This document shows positions 8,007 to 15,797 of a DNA stretch of 32,498 nt, one piece after another (position 1 is the first letter of the stretch; every line of letters begins with the position of its first letter). Under the pieces are notes generated by a model that was not told the origin of the DNA, did not search any database, and worked only from the letters and a program-made list of their open reading frames with translations. Both the position numbers and the translations under genes were made by a program. Source of the DNA: JAAUQA01 sp036351435 (GTDB taxonomy: Bacteria; Pseudomonadota; Gammaproteobacteria; Competibacterales; Competibacteraceae); assembly GCA_036351435.1 (NCBI GenBank), contig JAZBPA010000007.1, positions 1 to 32,498 on the forward strand, given 5' to 3'.

Positions 8007-10440
8007 CGTATGGATTGGCAGTTGCGTAGTTGTTATCCCATTATTAGAGTATGGATAATGAGCAGATGGGTGTTCTCAACGACATTTATCGGGAAGTCAC
8101 AACACAATACGATCACAGACGCTCCGTAGCGGGGAAACTAATTATGTTCTGCTATACAACCTTTTTTCGGCCATTGGCTGATATACGCTGCTGGTTATTC
8201 CTTTTCCTACTGTTGGCAATCAATCCGCATTCTTTCGCCCAAGCGATTTTAGAATCTCCGACCCAAGGCTCCTTCGAGAGTGGGATCAGTTTAATTCGGG
8301 GATGGGTGTGCGATGCAAACCAAGTTGAAGTCAGTATTGATGGCGAAGCCCCACGTCAGACCGCTTACGGTACTAAGCGCGGCGATACAGTCAGCGTTTG
8401 CGGCGACGATAATAATGGCTTCGGACTCACCTTCAACTGGAACGCAGTCGACAATGGCATCCATAATATCCGGGCCTTGGCCGATGGGGTCGAATTTGCC
8501 AACGTTAATTTTGTGGTCACCACTCTGGGAGTCAATTTCCTGGAAGGGGCCAATGGCGAATTTACCTTACCCGATTTTCCCAACCCGGGTAGCTCGCCGA
8601 TGGTGCGTTGGTCACAAGCGCAGCAGAATTTCGTGCTGTCTAGTGCTATCTCTGTTCCCAATATTACCAATCCCCCGAGTAATCCTCGTGCATTCCTGGA
8701 ATCGCCCACCCAAGGATCATCCGAAAGTGGGGTTGGTTTAATTCGCGGTTGGGTTTGTGAAGCTAACACCGTCGAAGTGGTTATTGATGGTGGTGCATTG
8801 CGACAAACCGCCTACGGCACCAAACGCGGCGATACGATCGGTGTGTGCGGCGATGACAACAATGGTTTCGGACTCACCTTTAATTGGAATGCGATCGGCA
8901 ATGGAGTCCATAATCTCAGAGCGCTGGCCGACGGCGTGGAGTTCGCCAATGTAAACTTTGCGGTGACTACGCTCGGCGTGGATTTCCTGGAAGGCGCCAG
9001 CGGACAATTTCCGCTACCCGATTTCCCGAGTAGCGGCAACATTACCACGGTGGGATGGTCGGAACCGAGTCAAAATTTCAATATCGTCAGCAGCACGGTG
9101 ACAGGTGCTAAAATCGCAACGGTTGCGGCCGTTACCGATCCGAATAACCCCTTACTTGCGGCCGCATTGGGTGCCAACGGCTCAAATAACTTGGGCGTAC
9201 AAGTCCTCAAAGGTCCAGACGGGCAACCGACGCAATTAACTGCCCTGACCTGGGCAGACTTGAATCAAAATCTTTTTGCAAATCTGTTGCTGGGCAATAA
9301 TGGGCTGCCTGTCAGCTATCAGGACTCGCTTGGTATTGAGGCGCGATTTAGTAACTTCACCCAAAGCACATTCCAGATCAGCTTTGTCGATGCTCAAGGC
9401 ACGGTAGTGCTCGGTCCGTTGACTGTCCCAATCGATTTTGGATTGTTGCTTCCATTACAGCAACTTGCCGCTACTTTACAGAACCCCATTCAAAGCAGCT
9501 TGATTGATGCGAAGCAGTTACAGCAGCGGTATGTGGTGTCGGCTGCGCGCGGACCTTTTTCGCTTGACGCCGTTGCGCTTGATGCCATATGGGCGGGAGG
9601 TGTTGCTGCTGGAGGGGTGCTTTGTTCATTACAATCTGCAACAGGGGGTACAACGGTCAGCAATTTGATCGCTGCTGCCGGTTGCGGATCGCCATTAATT
9701 TCAGGATTCGCTGAATTGGCTGACGCCGGTAGCGGTTCAAACCCTACCGTGCAAAGCGTCCTGAAATTCAGCGAAGATGTAACCGAAGCGCCTTGCGATC
9801 CCAACGTTGACGGCGGGGCTGGTTGTTTAACTACCGCTGCCGGCGAATTACAAGAACGCGAACCACCCACCGAACCTGAAACGCCCACAGCTCCCACCAA
9901 TGTCAACGCCAGCGACGGCACGTTCCCGGACCAGATTAACGTCACCTGGAGCGCGGTTACTAACGCCACTTCTTATGAGGTATACCGTTCCACCTCGTCC
10001 AGTGATAATGGGTCATTGCGGAGTACGGTTAACAGTACCAGCTTTGAGGACACTTCAGTATCTCCGGGGATCACTTACTGGTATCGGGTCAAGGCTTGCA
10101 ATAGCGCCGGTTGCAGCGAATTCAGTTCGGCAAATAATGGTTTTGTCCAACTGGAAGTGACCATGCCGGGTATTCCGACCGGCGTTTCGGCTAGCGATGG
10201 AACATTTGAGGATCGAGTCAATATCAGTTGGAATGAGGTAAGTGAAGCGACTTTTTACGAAGTGGCTCGATCAGATCTTGGCGCAACGACAGGCACCATC
10301 ATCGGTTCATCCTCAACCACCAGTTTCAACGACACTACCGTCTCGCCGGATTCACCACATGAGTATCGGGTACGGGCCTGTAACGATGCAGGCTGCAGTG
10401 AATTCAGCGATCCAGACCAGGGATTCCGCGCTGCTATGAT
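7872..10440 (+). repeat. Tandem duplication, unit 2
   Basis: This is the second copy of the unit at 4902-7870. It holds the der-tail fragment, a linker that still aligns with the one downstream of intact der, and the second secreted protein gene. It ends near the point where paralogue 2 continues into a tail absent from paralogue 1. One fibronectin domain fewer than in unit 1 shows later gain or loss inside the unit. Confidence 0.75.
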
Positions 10441-10834
10441 GGTCCAAGAAATCCAGTGGGGAGCGGTAACCGATGTTTGCTGCACTCTTAGTGTATTGAC
10501 CTTTGAAGTAACCATTGATGATGTGCTCCGGCGCTCCACTGTAGCCGCTTGTCCGCCGGATGAACCCCTACCGGAATCATCTTTTGAGGGTTTTGTCACG
10601 ACAACAGCGGGTACGAAAAACGTGTTTGCGACGGCATCCGGTGGCTGTATCTCCCAAACCTTTAGCGGCCCCTTGGACTTCTCAGCCGGCACTTGTTACT
10701 TAATGCGGCTTGCACTTGATAATGGTCAGGTAAGGCTGCTCCAAGAACCTGTAAGCTGTGCGTCCTCAGCCACTACTAGTCGAGCATTGTCGGGCGATAG
10801 GATGCAGGCGTTGGATGCACCGGGTAATCCTTAA
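8144..10834 (+). CDS. Secreted multidomain protein with two GWVC repeats, two fibronectin type III domains and a unique C-terminal region (paralogue 2)
   Basis: This is the 896-residue paralogue of the protein at 5234-7870. A signal peptide (residues 1-34, cleavage after SFAQA) is followed by two GWVC / YGTKRGDT / CGDDNNGFG repeats (about 35-315) and the same central region. It then has two fibronectin type III domains (about 584-675 and 677-764) instead of three. From about residue 765 it continues for some 130 residues of Cys-containing beta-rich-looking sequence (DVCCTLSVLTFEVTIDD, then several single cysteines) with no counterpart in paralogue 1. The ATG at 8144 is preferred to an upstream start at 8051 because the GGGGAAACTAATTATG context is shared with paralogue 1. 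The molecular role is unknown; extracellular location follows from the signal peptide. Confidence 0.85.
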   Translation: MFCYTTFFRPLADIRCWLFLFLLLAINPHSFAQAILESPTQGSFESGISLIRGWVCDANQVEVSIDGEAPRQTAYGTKRGDTVSVCGDDNNGFGLTFNWNAVDNGIHNIRALADGVEFANVNFVVTTLGVNFLEGANGEFTLPDFPNPGSSPMVRWSQAQQNFVLSSAISVPNITNPPSNPRAFLESPTQGSSESGVGLIRGWVCEANTVEVVIDGGALRQTAYGTKRGDTIGVCGDDNNGFGLTFNWNAIGNGVHNLRALADGVEFANVNFAVTTLGVDFLEGASGQFPLPDFPSSGNITTVGWSEPSQNFNIVSSTVTGAKIATVAAVTDPNNPLLAAALGANGSNNLGVQVLKGPDGQPTQLTALTWADLNQNLFANLLLGNNGLPVSYQDSLGIEARFSNFTQSTFQISFVDAQGTVVLGPLTVPIDFGLLLPLQQLAATLQNPIQSSLIDAKQLQQRYVVSAARGPFSLDAVALDAIWAGGVAAGGVLCSLQSATGGTTVSNLIAAAGCGSPLISGFAELADAGSGSNPTVQSVLKFSEDVTEAPCDPNVDGGAGCLTTAAGELQEREPPTEPETPTAPTNVNASDGTFPDQINVTWSAVTNATSYEVYRSTSSSDNGSLRSTVNSTSFEDTSVSPGITYWYRVKACNSAGCSEFSSANNGFVQLEVTMPGIPTGVSASDGTFEDRVNISWNEVSEATFYEVARSDLGATTGTIIGSSSTTSFNDTTVSPDSPHEYRVRACNDAGCSEFSDPDQGFRAAMMVQEIQWGAVTDVCCTLSVLTFEVTIDDVLRRSTVAACPPDEPLPESSFEGFVTTTAGTKNVFATASGGCISQTFSGPLDFSAGTCYLMRLALDNGQVRLLQEPVSCASSATTSRALSGDRMQALDAPGNP

Positions 10835-10843
10835 ACGAAATCA

Positions 10844-10871
10844 ATAATGCCGGGTTCTGGCCCGGCATTAT
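10844..10871. terminator. Strong hairpin, probable bidirectional terminator
   Basis: A perfect 11-bp inverted repeat, ATAATGCCGGG and CCCGGCATTAT, encloses the 6-base loop TTCTGG. It lies 10 bases after the stop of paralogue 2 and 34 bases beyond the stop of the converging small ORF. There is no long T tract on either side, so intrinsic termination may be weak, but position and symmetry fit a shared transcript end. Confidence 0.6.
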
Positions 10872-10904
10872 CTTGATCTTGCAGAAGCGACAGCGAGGAG
10901 CGGG

Positions 10905-11147
10905 TTATCTCTCTCCCCGCTGTTGCATACCATACCAGCGTTCGGCCGGCATGGAACCCCTCTCGGGCGAATCCACCCACAGCCCACCGACGCTTTCGTA
11001 AATCTCGGTATCATCCACCGTTTCTGTGCTGAACGCGGGTTCCTGAACTGGGAAATCCGCATTCAAGCGCCAAGGGACAGGTGGTAATTCGCCATGCCGG
11101 GTAACCACGATACGACCATCCTCAAAGGTGTGCAAATCAATCAGCAC
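10905..11147 (-). CDS. Small hypothetical protein translationally coupled to ettA
   Basis: I do not recognise this 80-residue acidic product (starts VLIDLHTFEDGRIVVTRHGE, ends near ERWYGMQQRGER). It has no signal peptide or membrane segment. Support for a real gene: it starts with GTG only 12 bases after the ettA stop, and a GAGG ribosome binding site (11158-11161 complement) overlaps that stop. Its stop lies before the shared hairpin at 10844-10871. The reading frame is open over the whole interval between ettA and the hairpin. A role connected to translation is only a guess from position. Confidence 0.55.
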   Translation of the reverse strand: MLIDLHTFEDGRIVVTRHGELPPVPWRLNADFPVQEPAFSTETVDDTEIYESVGGLWVDSPERGSMPAERWYGMQQRGER

Positions 11148-11159
11148 CGCTTTTAAACC

Positions 11160-12824
11160 TCAGGCCAGCTTCTTGTATTTGATTCGATGCGGTTGATCGG
11201 CTTCAACACCCAAGCGCCGTTTGCGGTCGGCTTCGTAATCGGCGTAATTGCCTTCAAACCACTCCACTTTGCTATCGCCCTCGAAGGCCAAGATGTGGGT
11301 GGCAATCCGATCCAGAAACCATCGATCATGGGAAATGATCACCGCGCAGCCGGGGAAGGCTAACAGCGCTTCTTCCAGAGCACGTAAGGTTTCCACATCC
11401 AGATCGTTGGTCGGTTCGTCCAACAACAACACATTGCCGCCGCTTTTCAGGAGCTTGGCTAGGTGCAGTCGGTTGCGCTCGCCGCCTGACAAATCCTTGA
11501 CGAACTTCTGTTGATCGGGGCCTTTGAAATTGAAGCGCCCTACATAAGCGCGGGAATTGATCTGATAGTTGCCGATGGTGATGGCATCCAGGCCGTCTGA
11601 GACTTCTTCCCAAACCGTTTTGTCACCGGCCAGATCGTCGCGGCTTTGATCCACATAGGCCAGTTGCACGGTATCGCCAATCCGCAGCGTACCGGCATCG
11701 GGTTGCTCAATGTCCATCAACATGCGGAATAGCGTCGTTTTACCCGCACCATTAGGACCAATCACCCCGACGATACCGCCTTGCGGTAACGTGAACGACA
11801 ACCCGTCTACCAACAAGCGTTCGCCAAATCCCTTACGTACATTAGACGCCTCGACCACCAATTCGCCCAGCCGAGGGCCGGGCGGAATATACAAATCCAT
11901 GGTCTCATTGCGTTTCTGAAAGTCCTGCGATTGCAGCTCCTCAAAGCGGGCCAGACGAGCTTTGCTCTTGGCATGACGGCCTTTGGGATTGGCATTGACC
12001 CAGTCCAACTCCGCTTTCATCGCCTTAATCCGTGCGTCAGCCTGTTTTTCCTCAATCTCCAGGCGTTTTTCCTTCTGCTCCAACCAGGAGGAATAATTGC
12101 CCTGCCAAGGAATACCATGACCGCGATCCAACTCCAAAATCCAGCCGGCCACATTGTCGAGAAAATAACGATCATGGGTGACGGCAATCACCGTGCCGGA
12201 ATAATCCTGCAGAAACCGCTCCAGCCACGCCACGGATTCGGCGTCCAAATGGTTGGTCGGCTCATCTAACAGCAGCATATCTGGTTTAGAGAGCAACAAC
12301 CGACATAGTGCAACCCGCCGTTTTTCCCCGCCGGACAATGCGCCGACATCAGCGTCCCACGGCGGTAACCGTAAGGCATCTGCGGCCACTTCCAGGGTGC
12401 GTTCCAGATTATGGCCATCACTGGACTGAATCAGCGCTTCAAGCTGCGCCTGTTCAGTGGCCAATGCATCGAAATCGGCATCCGGTTCGGCGTAGGCAGC
12501 ATAGACCTCGTCCAAGCGTTGCAGCGCCGCCTTAATCGGTGCTACGGCCTCCTCGACATTGCCACGCACGTCTTTGCTGGTATCCAATTGCGGTTCTTGT
12601 GGCAGATAACCAATATTGATGCCTGGTTGCGGACGAGCTTCACCGATAATATCGGTATCCAAACCCGCCATGATCCGTAATAGCGTCGATTTGCCGGAAC
12701 CGTTTAAACCCAGCACGCCGATTTTGGCGCCCGGAAAAAAGGATAGGGAAATGTCTTTCAAAATTTCGCGTTTGGGCGGAACGATCCGACCGACGCGATT
12801 CATCGTGTAGATATACTGTGCCAT
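11160..12824 (-). CDS. ettA: Energy-dependent translational throttle protein EttA (ABC-F ATPase)
   Basis: EttA is a soluble ABC-F ATPase that binds the ribosomal E site and gates the first elongation cycle according to ATP/ADP. The ATG at 12824 gives MAQYIYTMNRVGRIVPPKRE, nearly identical to E. coli EttA. The frame opens 21 codons further upstream, without homology. Two ABC domains are visible: GLNGSGKST with LSGGEKRRVALC and LLLDEPTNHLD, then GPNGAGKTT with LSGGERNRLHLA and LLLDEPTNDLD. Between them lies the charged linker with the arm (KEKRLEIEEKQ...). The length of 554 residues is normal. No strong Shine-Dalgarno precedes it; yciA lies 63 bases upstream on the same strand. Confidence 0.96.
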   Translation of the reverse strand: MAQYIYTMNRVGRIVPPKREILKDISLSFFPGAKIGVLGLNGSGKSTLLRIMAGLDTDIIGEARPQPGINIGYLPQEPQLDTSKDVRGNVEEAVAPIKAALQRLDEVYAAYAEPDADFDALATEQAQLEALIQSSDGHNLERTLEVAADALRLPPWDADVGALSGGEKRRVALCRLLLSKPDMLLLDEPTNHLDAESVAWLERFLQDYSGTVIAVTHDRYFLDNVAGWILELDRGHGIPWQGNYSSWLEQKEKRLEIEEKQADARIKAMKAELDWVNANPKGRHAKSKARLARFEELQSQDFQKRNETMDLYIPPGPRLGELVVEASNVRKGFGERLLVDGLSFTLPQGGIVGVIGPNGAGKTTLFRMLMDIEQPDAGTLRIGDTVQLAYVDQSRDDLAGDKTVWEEVSDGLDAITIGNYQINSRAYVGRFNFKGPDQQKFVKDLSGGERNRLHLAKLLKSGGNVLLLDEPTNDLDVETLRALEEALLAFPGCAVIISHDRWFLDRIATHILAFEGDSKVEWFEGNYADYEADRKRRLGVEADQPHRIKYKKLA

Positions 12825-12887
12825 AGGAACCCGGAGTAGAAAGTCGGTAACGTTGCATTGCGCAAAAACGCGCTGATTGTACCTCAA

Positions 12888-13313
12888 TCACAAGTAATTA
12901 CCGAAACCGGGTTCACGGGACGGCAGAGTTTTGGTTTGACCCTGGCTGTTAACTGCCACGTAGACGATAACCGCCTCGGTCACTTTGACACAGTGCACCT
13001 GCTCGGCGCGATCTCGTTGCGCAAAGACTTCAACCCGCACGGTTAGCGACGTTCTGCCGATTTTCTCAATCTTGACGAAGCAACTGACTAGGTCGCCGAC
13101 GAACACCGGTTTGTGAAATTCCATGGAGGTTACCGCGACGGTGACGACTCGACTGTTAGCGTATTCCACCGCCGCCACACTGCCGGCAAGGTCCATTTGC
13201 GCCATAATCCAACCGCCGAAGATATGGCCGGCAGCGTTGGTGTCCTTGGGCATTGCCACCACCCGAATGGCGGGTTGGCGATCGGATGGAAAAAGATCAG
13301 TATCGTCTTGCAT
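12888..13313 (-). CDS. yciA: Acyl-CoA thioesterase, YciA type (hotdog fold)
   Basis: YciA-type enzymes hydrolyse acyl-CoA to free acid and CoA in the cytoplasm. The 141-residue protein shows the family pattern VVAMPKDTNAAGHIFGGWIM, including the catalytic Asp in KDTN and the GGW turn. FHKPVFVGDLV and VTEAVIVYVAV follow. Length and order match a single hotdog domain. It is the first gene of a probable yciA-ettA-small ORF unit and is divergent from the deacetylase-like gene at 13424. Confidence 0.92.
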   Translation of the reverse strand: MQDDTDLFPSDRQPAIRVVAMPKDTNAAGHIFGGWIMAQMDLAGSVAAVEYANSRVVTVAVTSMEFHKPVFVGDLVSCFVKIEKIGRTSLTVRVEVFAQRDRAEQVHCVKVTEAVIVYVAVNSQGQTKTLPSREPGFGNYL

Positions 13314-13332
13314 GGGCTCTCTACTTCCGGCG

Positions 13333-13347
13333 TTATTGTTGCAATAA
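13333..13347. promoter_or_regulatory. Candidate operator dyad in the yciA / deacetylase intergenic region
   Basis: The inverted repeat TTATTG-ttg-CAATAA lies 19 bases upstream of the yciA start and 76 bases upstream of the deacetylase start. Its form (6-3-6) and position between divergent genes suit a dimeric regulator. No convincing promoter elements are readable around it, and no regulator can be assigned. Confidence 0.3.
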
Positions 13348-13423
13348 TGTGGCTATTAAAAAACCGTCGCTTTTCAACGCGGTCAACAAATTAGTCTCAG
13401 CATAACCCCGGAGGGTGTCTTCT

Positions 13424-14386
13424 ATGAAGCGTAGCAGAAAGGTAGGTGTGTATACCGGTGAGCAATTGAATCGGTATGGCTTCGGCGATGATCATCCCTT
13501 GCAGGAAAGTCGGATATATGCGTTTTGGGACGAAATGCACCGCCGCGATCTGGATTTTCAAATCTCAGCATTAGACCCAGTGCTGGCCACCGAAGAACAA
13601 TTACTACTATTTCATACCCCGGAGTACGTCGATAAAGTCAAACAGTATTCAACGCATGGCGAGGGGTTTCTGGACTATGGCGATACCCCCGCCTATAAGG
13701 GGATCTTCGAGGACGCCTCTCATGTGGTAGGCACGGTCGTGGATGCTGTACAACGGGTTATGCGCAACGACTTGCGACGGGTTTTTGTGCCGATCGCCGG
13801 ATTGCATCACAGCATGCGTGACGCCGCTTCCGGCTTTTGCGTATTCAACGATGTCGGAGTCGCCATCCACACTTTATTAAATGAATACAACTTGGAAAGG
13901 ATCGGCTACGTCGACATTGACGCGCATCACGGCGACGGGGTTTTCTATGCCTTTGAAGAAGAACCGCGGGTCATCGTCGCCGATATTCACGAAGATGGCC
14001 GTTATCTCTTTCCACAGACCGGCTATTCCTACGAAACCGGTAAAGGCGAGGCGCGCGGGCGCAAGCTAAATTTGCCTTTGTTGCCGCTAGCGAACGATGG
14101 CGATTTTTTTATGATGTGGGAGAATGTGGTCAAATTCATGCGCCAATGGGAACCGCAATTTATTATCCTCAACTGCGGAGCTGACGGTCTGCAAGGCGAT
14201 CCGCTTACCCATTTGCACTACACCATTCAGGCGCATATCTCTGCGGCTACCGATATGTGTGCGATTGCCGAGGAATTCGCCGAAGGCCGGATCGTCGCCG
14301 TTGGTGGCGGTGGCTATGAACTCAGCAATATCAGCCAAGCCTGGACGGCGGTGGTCAATGCGTTTTTAGAAGCGCCAATGCGTTAA
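13424..14386 (+). CDS. Histone deacetylase-family protein (AcuC-like zinc amidohydrolase)
   Basis: Members of the arginase/deacetylase fold remove acetyl or related acyl groups from lysine, polyamines or small molecules. Residues seen, numbered from ATG 13424: H128-H129 in LHHSMRDAASGFCVFND, D166 and H168 in YVDIDAHHGDG, D254 in NCGADG, and the catalytic Tyr in VGGGGYE. All three zinc ligands are therefore intact. The length of 320 residues is typical of bacterial AcuC/polyamine deacetylase relatives. GGAGG (13410-13414) is 9 bases before ATG 13424, so that start is preferred to GTG 13415. A molbindin gene follows after 26 bases. No acetoin or polyamine genes are nearby, so the substrate is unknown. 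Confidence 0.9.
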   Translation: MKRSRKVGVYTGEQLNRYGFGDDHPLQESRIYAFWDEMHRRDLDFQISALDPVLATEEQLLLFHTPEYVDKVKQYSTHGEGFLDYGDTPAYKGIFEDASHVVGTVVDAVQRVMRNDLRRVFVPIAGLHHSMRDAASGFCVFNDVGVAIHTLLNEYNLERIGYVDIDAHHGDGVFYAFEEEPRVIVADIHEDGRYLFPQTGYSYETGKGEARGRKLNLPLLPLANDGDFFMMWENVVKFMRQWEPQFIILNCGADGLQGDPLTHLHYTIQAHISAATDMCAIAEEFAEGRIVAVGGGGYELSNISQAWTAVVNAFLEAPMR

Positions 14387-14412
14387 TCCTTAACCCCTTA
14401 CCGGAGATCACT

Positions 14413-14841
14413 ATGAAAACCAGCGCACGTAATCAATTTTGGGGAGAAGTCGTACAAGTGCAGAAAGGTGCCGTCAACGCCGAAGTGGCCTTAAGCTTGA
14501 CCGGAGGAGAACAATTGACGGCGGTGATTACTAATGCCAGCGTCGATGAACTGGGATTGACGGCGGGAAGTAAAGCCTGTGCGCTGATCAAAGCGTCTTC
14601 GGTCATTCTGACCGCTGCCGGCGACAAAATTAAAACCAGTGCCCGCAATCAATTGTGCGGTCAAGTGGCGCGTAGTGGAGAAGGTGCAGTAAACGGCGAG
14701 GTTGCGTTGCAACTGGCCAGTGGTTTGACCCTTGTCGCTATTGTTACTAATGAAAGCATTCGTTCTCTGGGCATCAAGGCAGGCGCGGAGGTTTGCGCGC
14801 TTATCAAGGCGTCCAGCATCCTGCTCGCAGTTTCTGACTGA
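14413..14841 (+). CDS. modG: Two-domain molbindin (Mop/TOBE), ModG type
   Basis: Molbindins bind molybdate or tungstate in the cytoplasm, storing it or buffering its level. The protein is an internal tandem repeat of two Mop/TOBE domains (about 3-69 and 73-140). Both begin KTSARNQ, continue with GAVN(A/G)EVAL and TN.S...LG..AG, and end CALIKASS(V/I)(I/L)L. Its 142 residues equal the length of Azotobacter ModG. GGAG 10-13 bases upstream of the ATG serves as ribosome binding site. It sits between a deacetylase-fold gene and a HTH/PBP-like regulator, with no modABC in the window. Confidence 0.9.
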   Translation: MKTSARNQFWGEVVQVQKGAVNAEVALSLTGGEQLTAVITNASVDELGLTAGSKACALIKASSVILTAAGDKIKTSARNQLCGQVARSGEGAVNGEVALQLASGLTLVAIVTNESIRSLGIKAGAEVCALIKASSILLAVSD

Positions 14842-14887
14842 TTCAGTTCTGGTCTAATCCGATGAACCCTCGCGAGTGATTCAGAGC

Positions 14888-15778
14888 ATGTCCGACTTAA
14901 TGAACACCCGCGAGGTGGCGGCTTATTTACGCATCAAGGAACGCAAAGTCTACGATCTGGTAGCGGCCCGATTGATTCCCTGCACGCGGGCCACCGGTAA
15001 ATGGTTGTTTCCGAAACCATTGATTGACTTATGGATTATCCGTAATACAGAGTTCCACGCCGAAGTCGAAACTGCTCCTGCACCACCTCAGGTAGTTGCC
15101 GGCAGTCACGATCCGTTGTTGGAATGGGCCATCCGCGAATCAGGGTGCGGATTAGCCTTGTTTTTTGATGGCAGTCTAACCGGCCTCGAACGGTTGGTCT
15201 CTCGACAAGCATTGGTCAGCGGCCTGCACGTCTTTGAGCCAAAAACAGCGAACTATAACGTCGATTTGGTTAAGCAAACTCTGCCCGGTTCGGCAGTGGT
15301 CGCCCTGGAGTGGGCGTGGCGGCAGCAAGGCTTAATTGTTGCCGGGGGCAACCCGTTGGGCATTGCAGAATTGAGTGATTTATGTGCCCCCAAAGTGCGC
15401 TTTATTGATCGCCAGTCGGGCGCGGGCAGTCATTTGCTGTTGGAACATTTGCTAGCAACGCACAAGTTGTCCCTCACTGATATAGCAATCAACCTGCCTC
15501 CCGCCCGTAACGAAACCGAAGTCGCCCAAGCGGTCTTCTCTGGTAAAGCAGATGCCGGCTTTGGAATCGCTGCGGTGGCACGTCAGTTCCAGCTTGATTT
15601 CGTACCGCTGCACCGGGAACGCTACGACCTGGTCATCGGTCGGCGCGATTACTTCGAGCCAACCTTTCAAGAGCTGTTAACGTTTGCTCGGTCACCACGG
15701 TTTGCCGAGCAAGCTGCTGAATTGCAGGGCTATGACATCAGCGGTTTGGGACGGATTGTGTATAACGCTCCAAATTGA
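14888..15778 (+). CDS. HTH (excisionase/MerR-like) plus periplasmic-binding-protein-like regulator
   Basis: The N terminus (about residues 5-52) is a winged-helix DNA-binding module of the excisionase type: MNTREVAAYLRIKERKVYDLV, split by A-R-L-I-P-C-T-R and ending GKWLFPK. The rest (about 70-290) resembles the substrate-binding-protein-like domain of ModE/LysR-adjacent regulators, with FIDRQSGAGSHLLLEHLL and NETEVAQAVFSGKADAGFGI. In this family the domain is thought to sense molybdate, tungstate or a related ligand. The ATG at 14888 is used (296 residues); GTG 14876 and ATG 14900 are alternatives. With modG 46 bases upstream, control of molybdenum homeostasis is the best inference. It converges with the McrC gene. 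Confidence 0.82.
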   Translation: MSDLMNTREVAAYLRIKERKVYDLVAARLIPCTRATGKWLFPKPLIDLWIIRNTEFHAEVETAPAPPQVVAGSHDPLLEWAIRESGCGLALFFDGSLTGLERLVSRQALVSGLHVFEPKTANYNVDLVKQTLPGSAVVALEWAWRQQGLIVAGGNPLGIAELSDLCAPKVRFIDRQSGAGSHLLLEHLLATHKLSLTDIAINLPPARNETEVAQAVFSGKADAGFGIAAVARQFQLDFVPLHRERYDLVIGRRDYFEPTFQELLTFARSPRFAEQAAELQGYDISGLGRIVYNAPN

Positions 15779-15781
15779 GCG

Positions 15782-15797
15782 GGACTTACGTAAGTCC
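15782..15797. terminator. Perfect 16-bp palindrome between convergent genes
   Basis: GGACTTACGTAAGTCC is an uninterrupted palindrome, extended by one G-T and one C-G pair to about 20 bases. It begins three bases after the regulator stop and covers the stop codon of the McrC gene (TTA at 15786-15788 on the plus strand). As RNA it could fold into a short hairpin on either strand, so it may end both transcripts. Without a T tract, a protein-binding site is equally possible. Confidence 0.4.
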
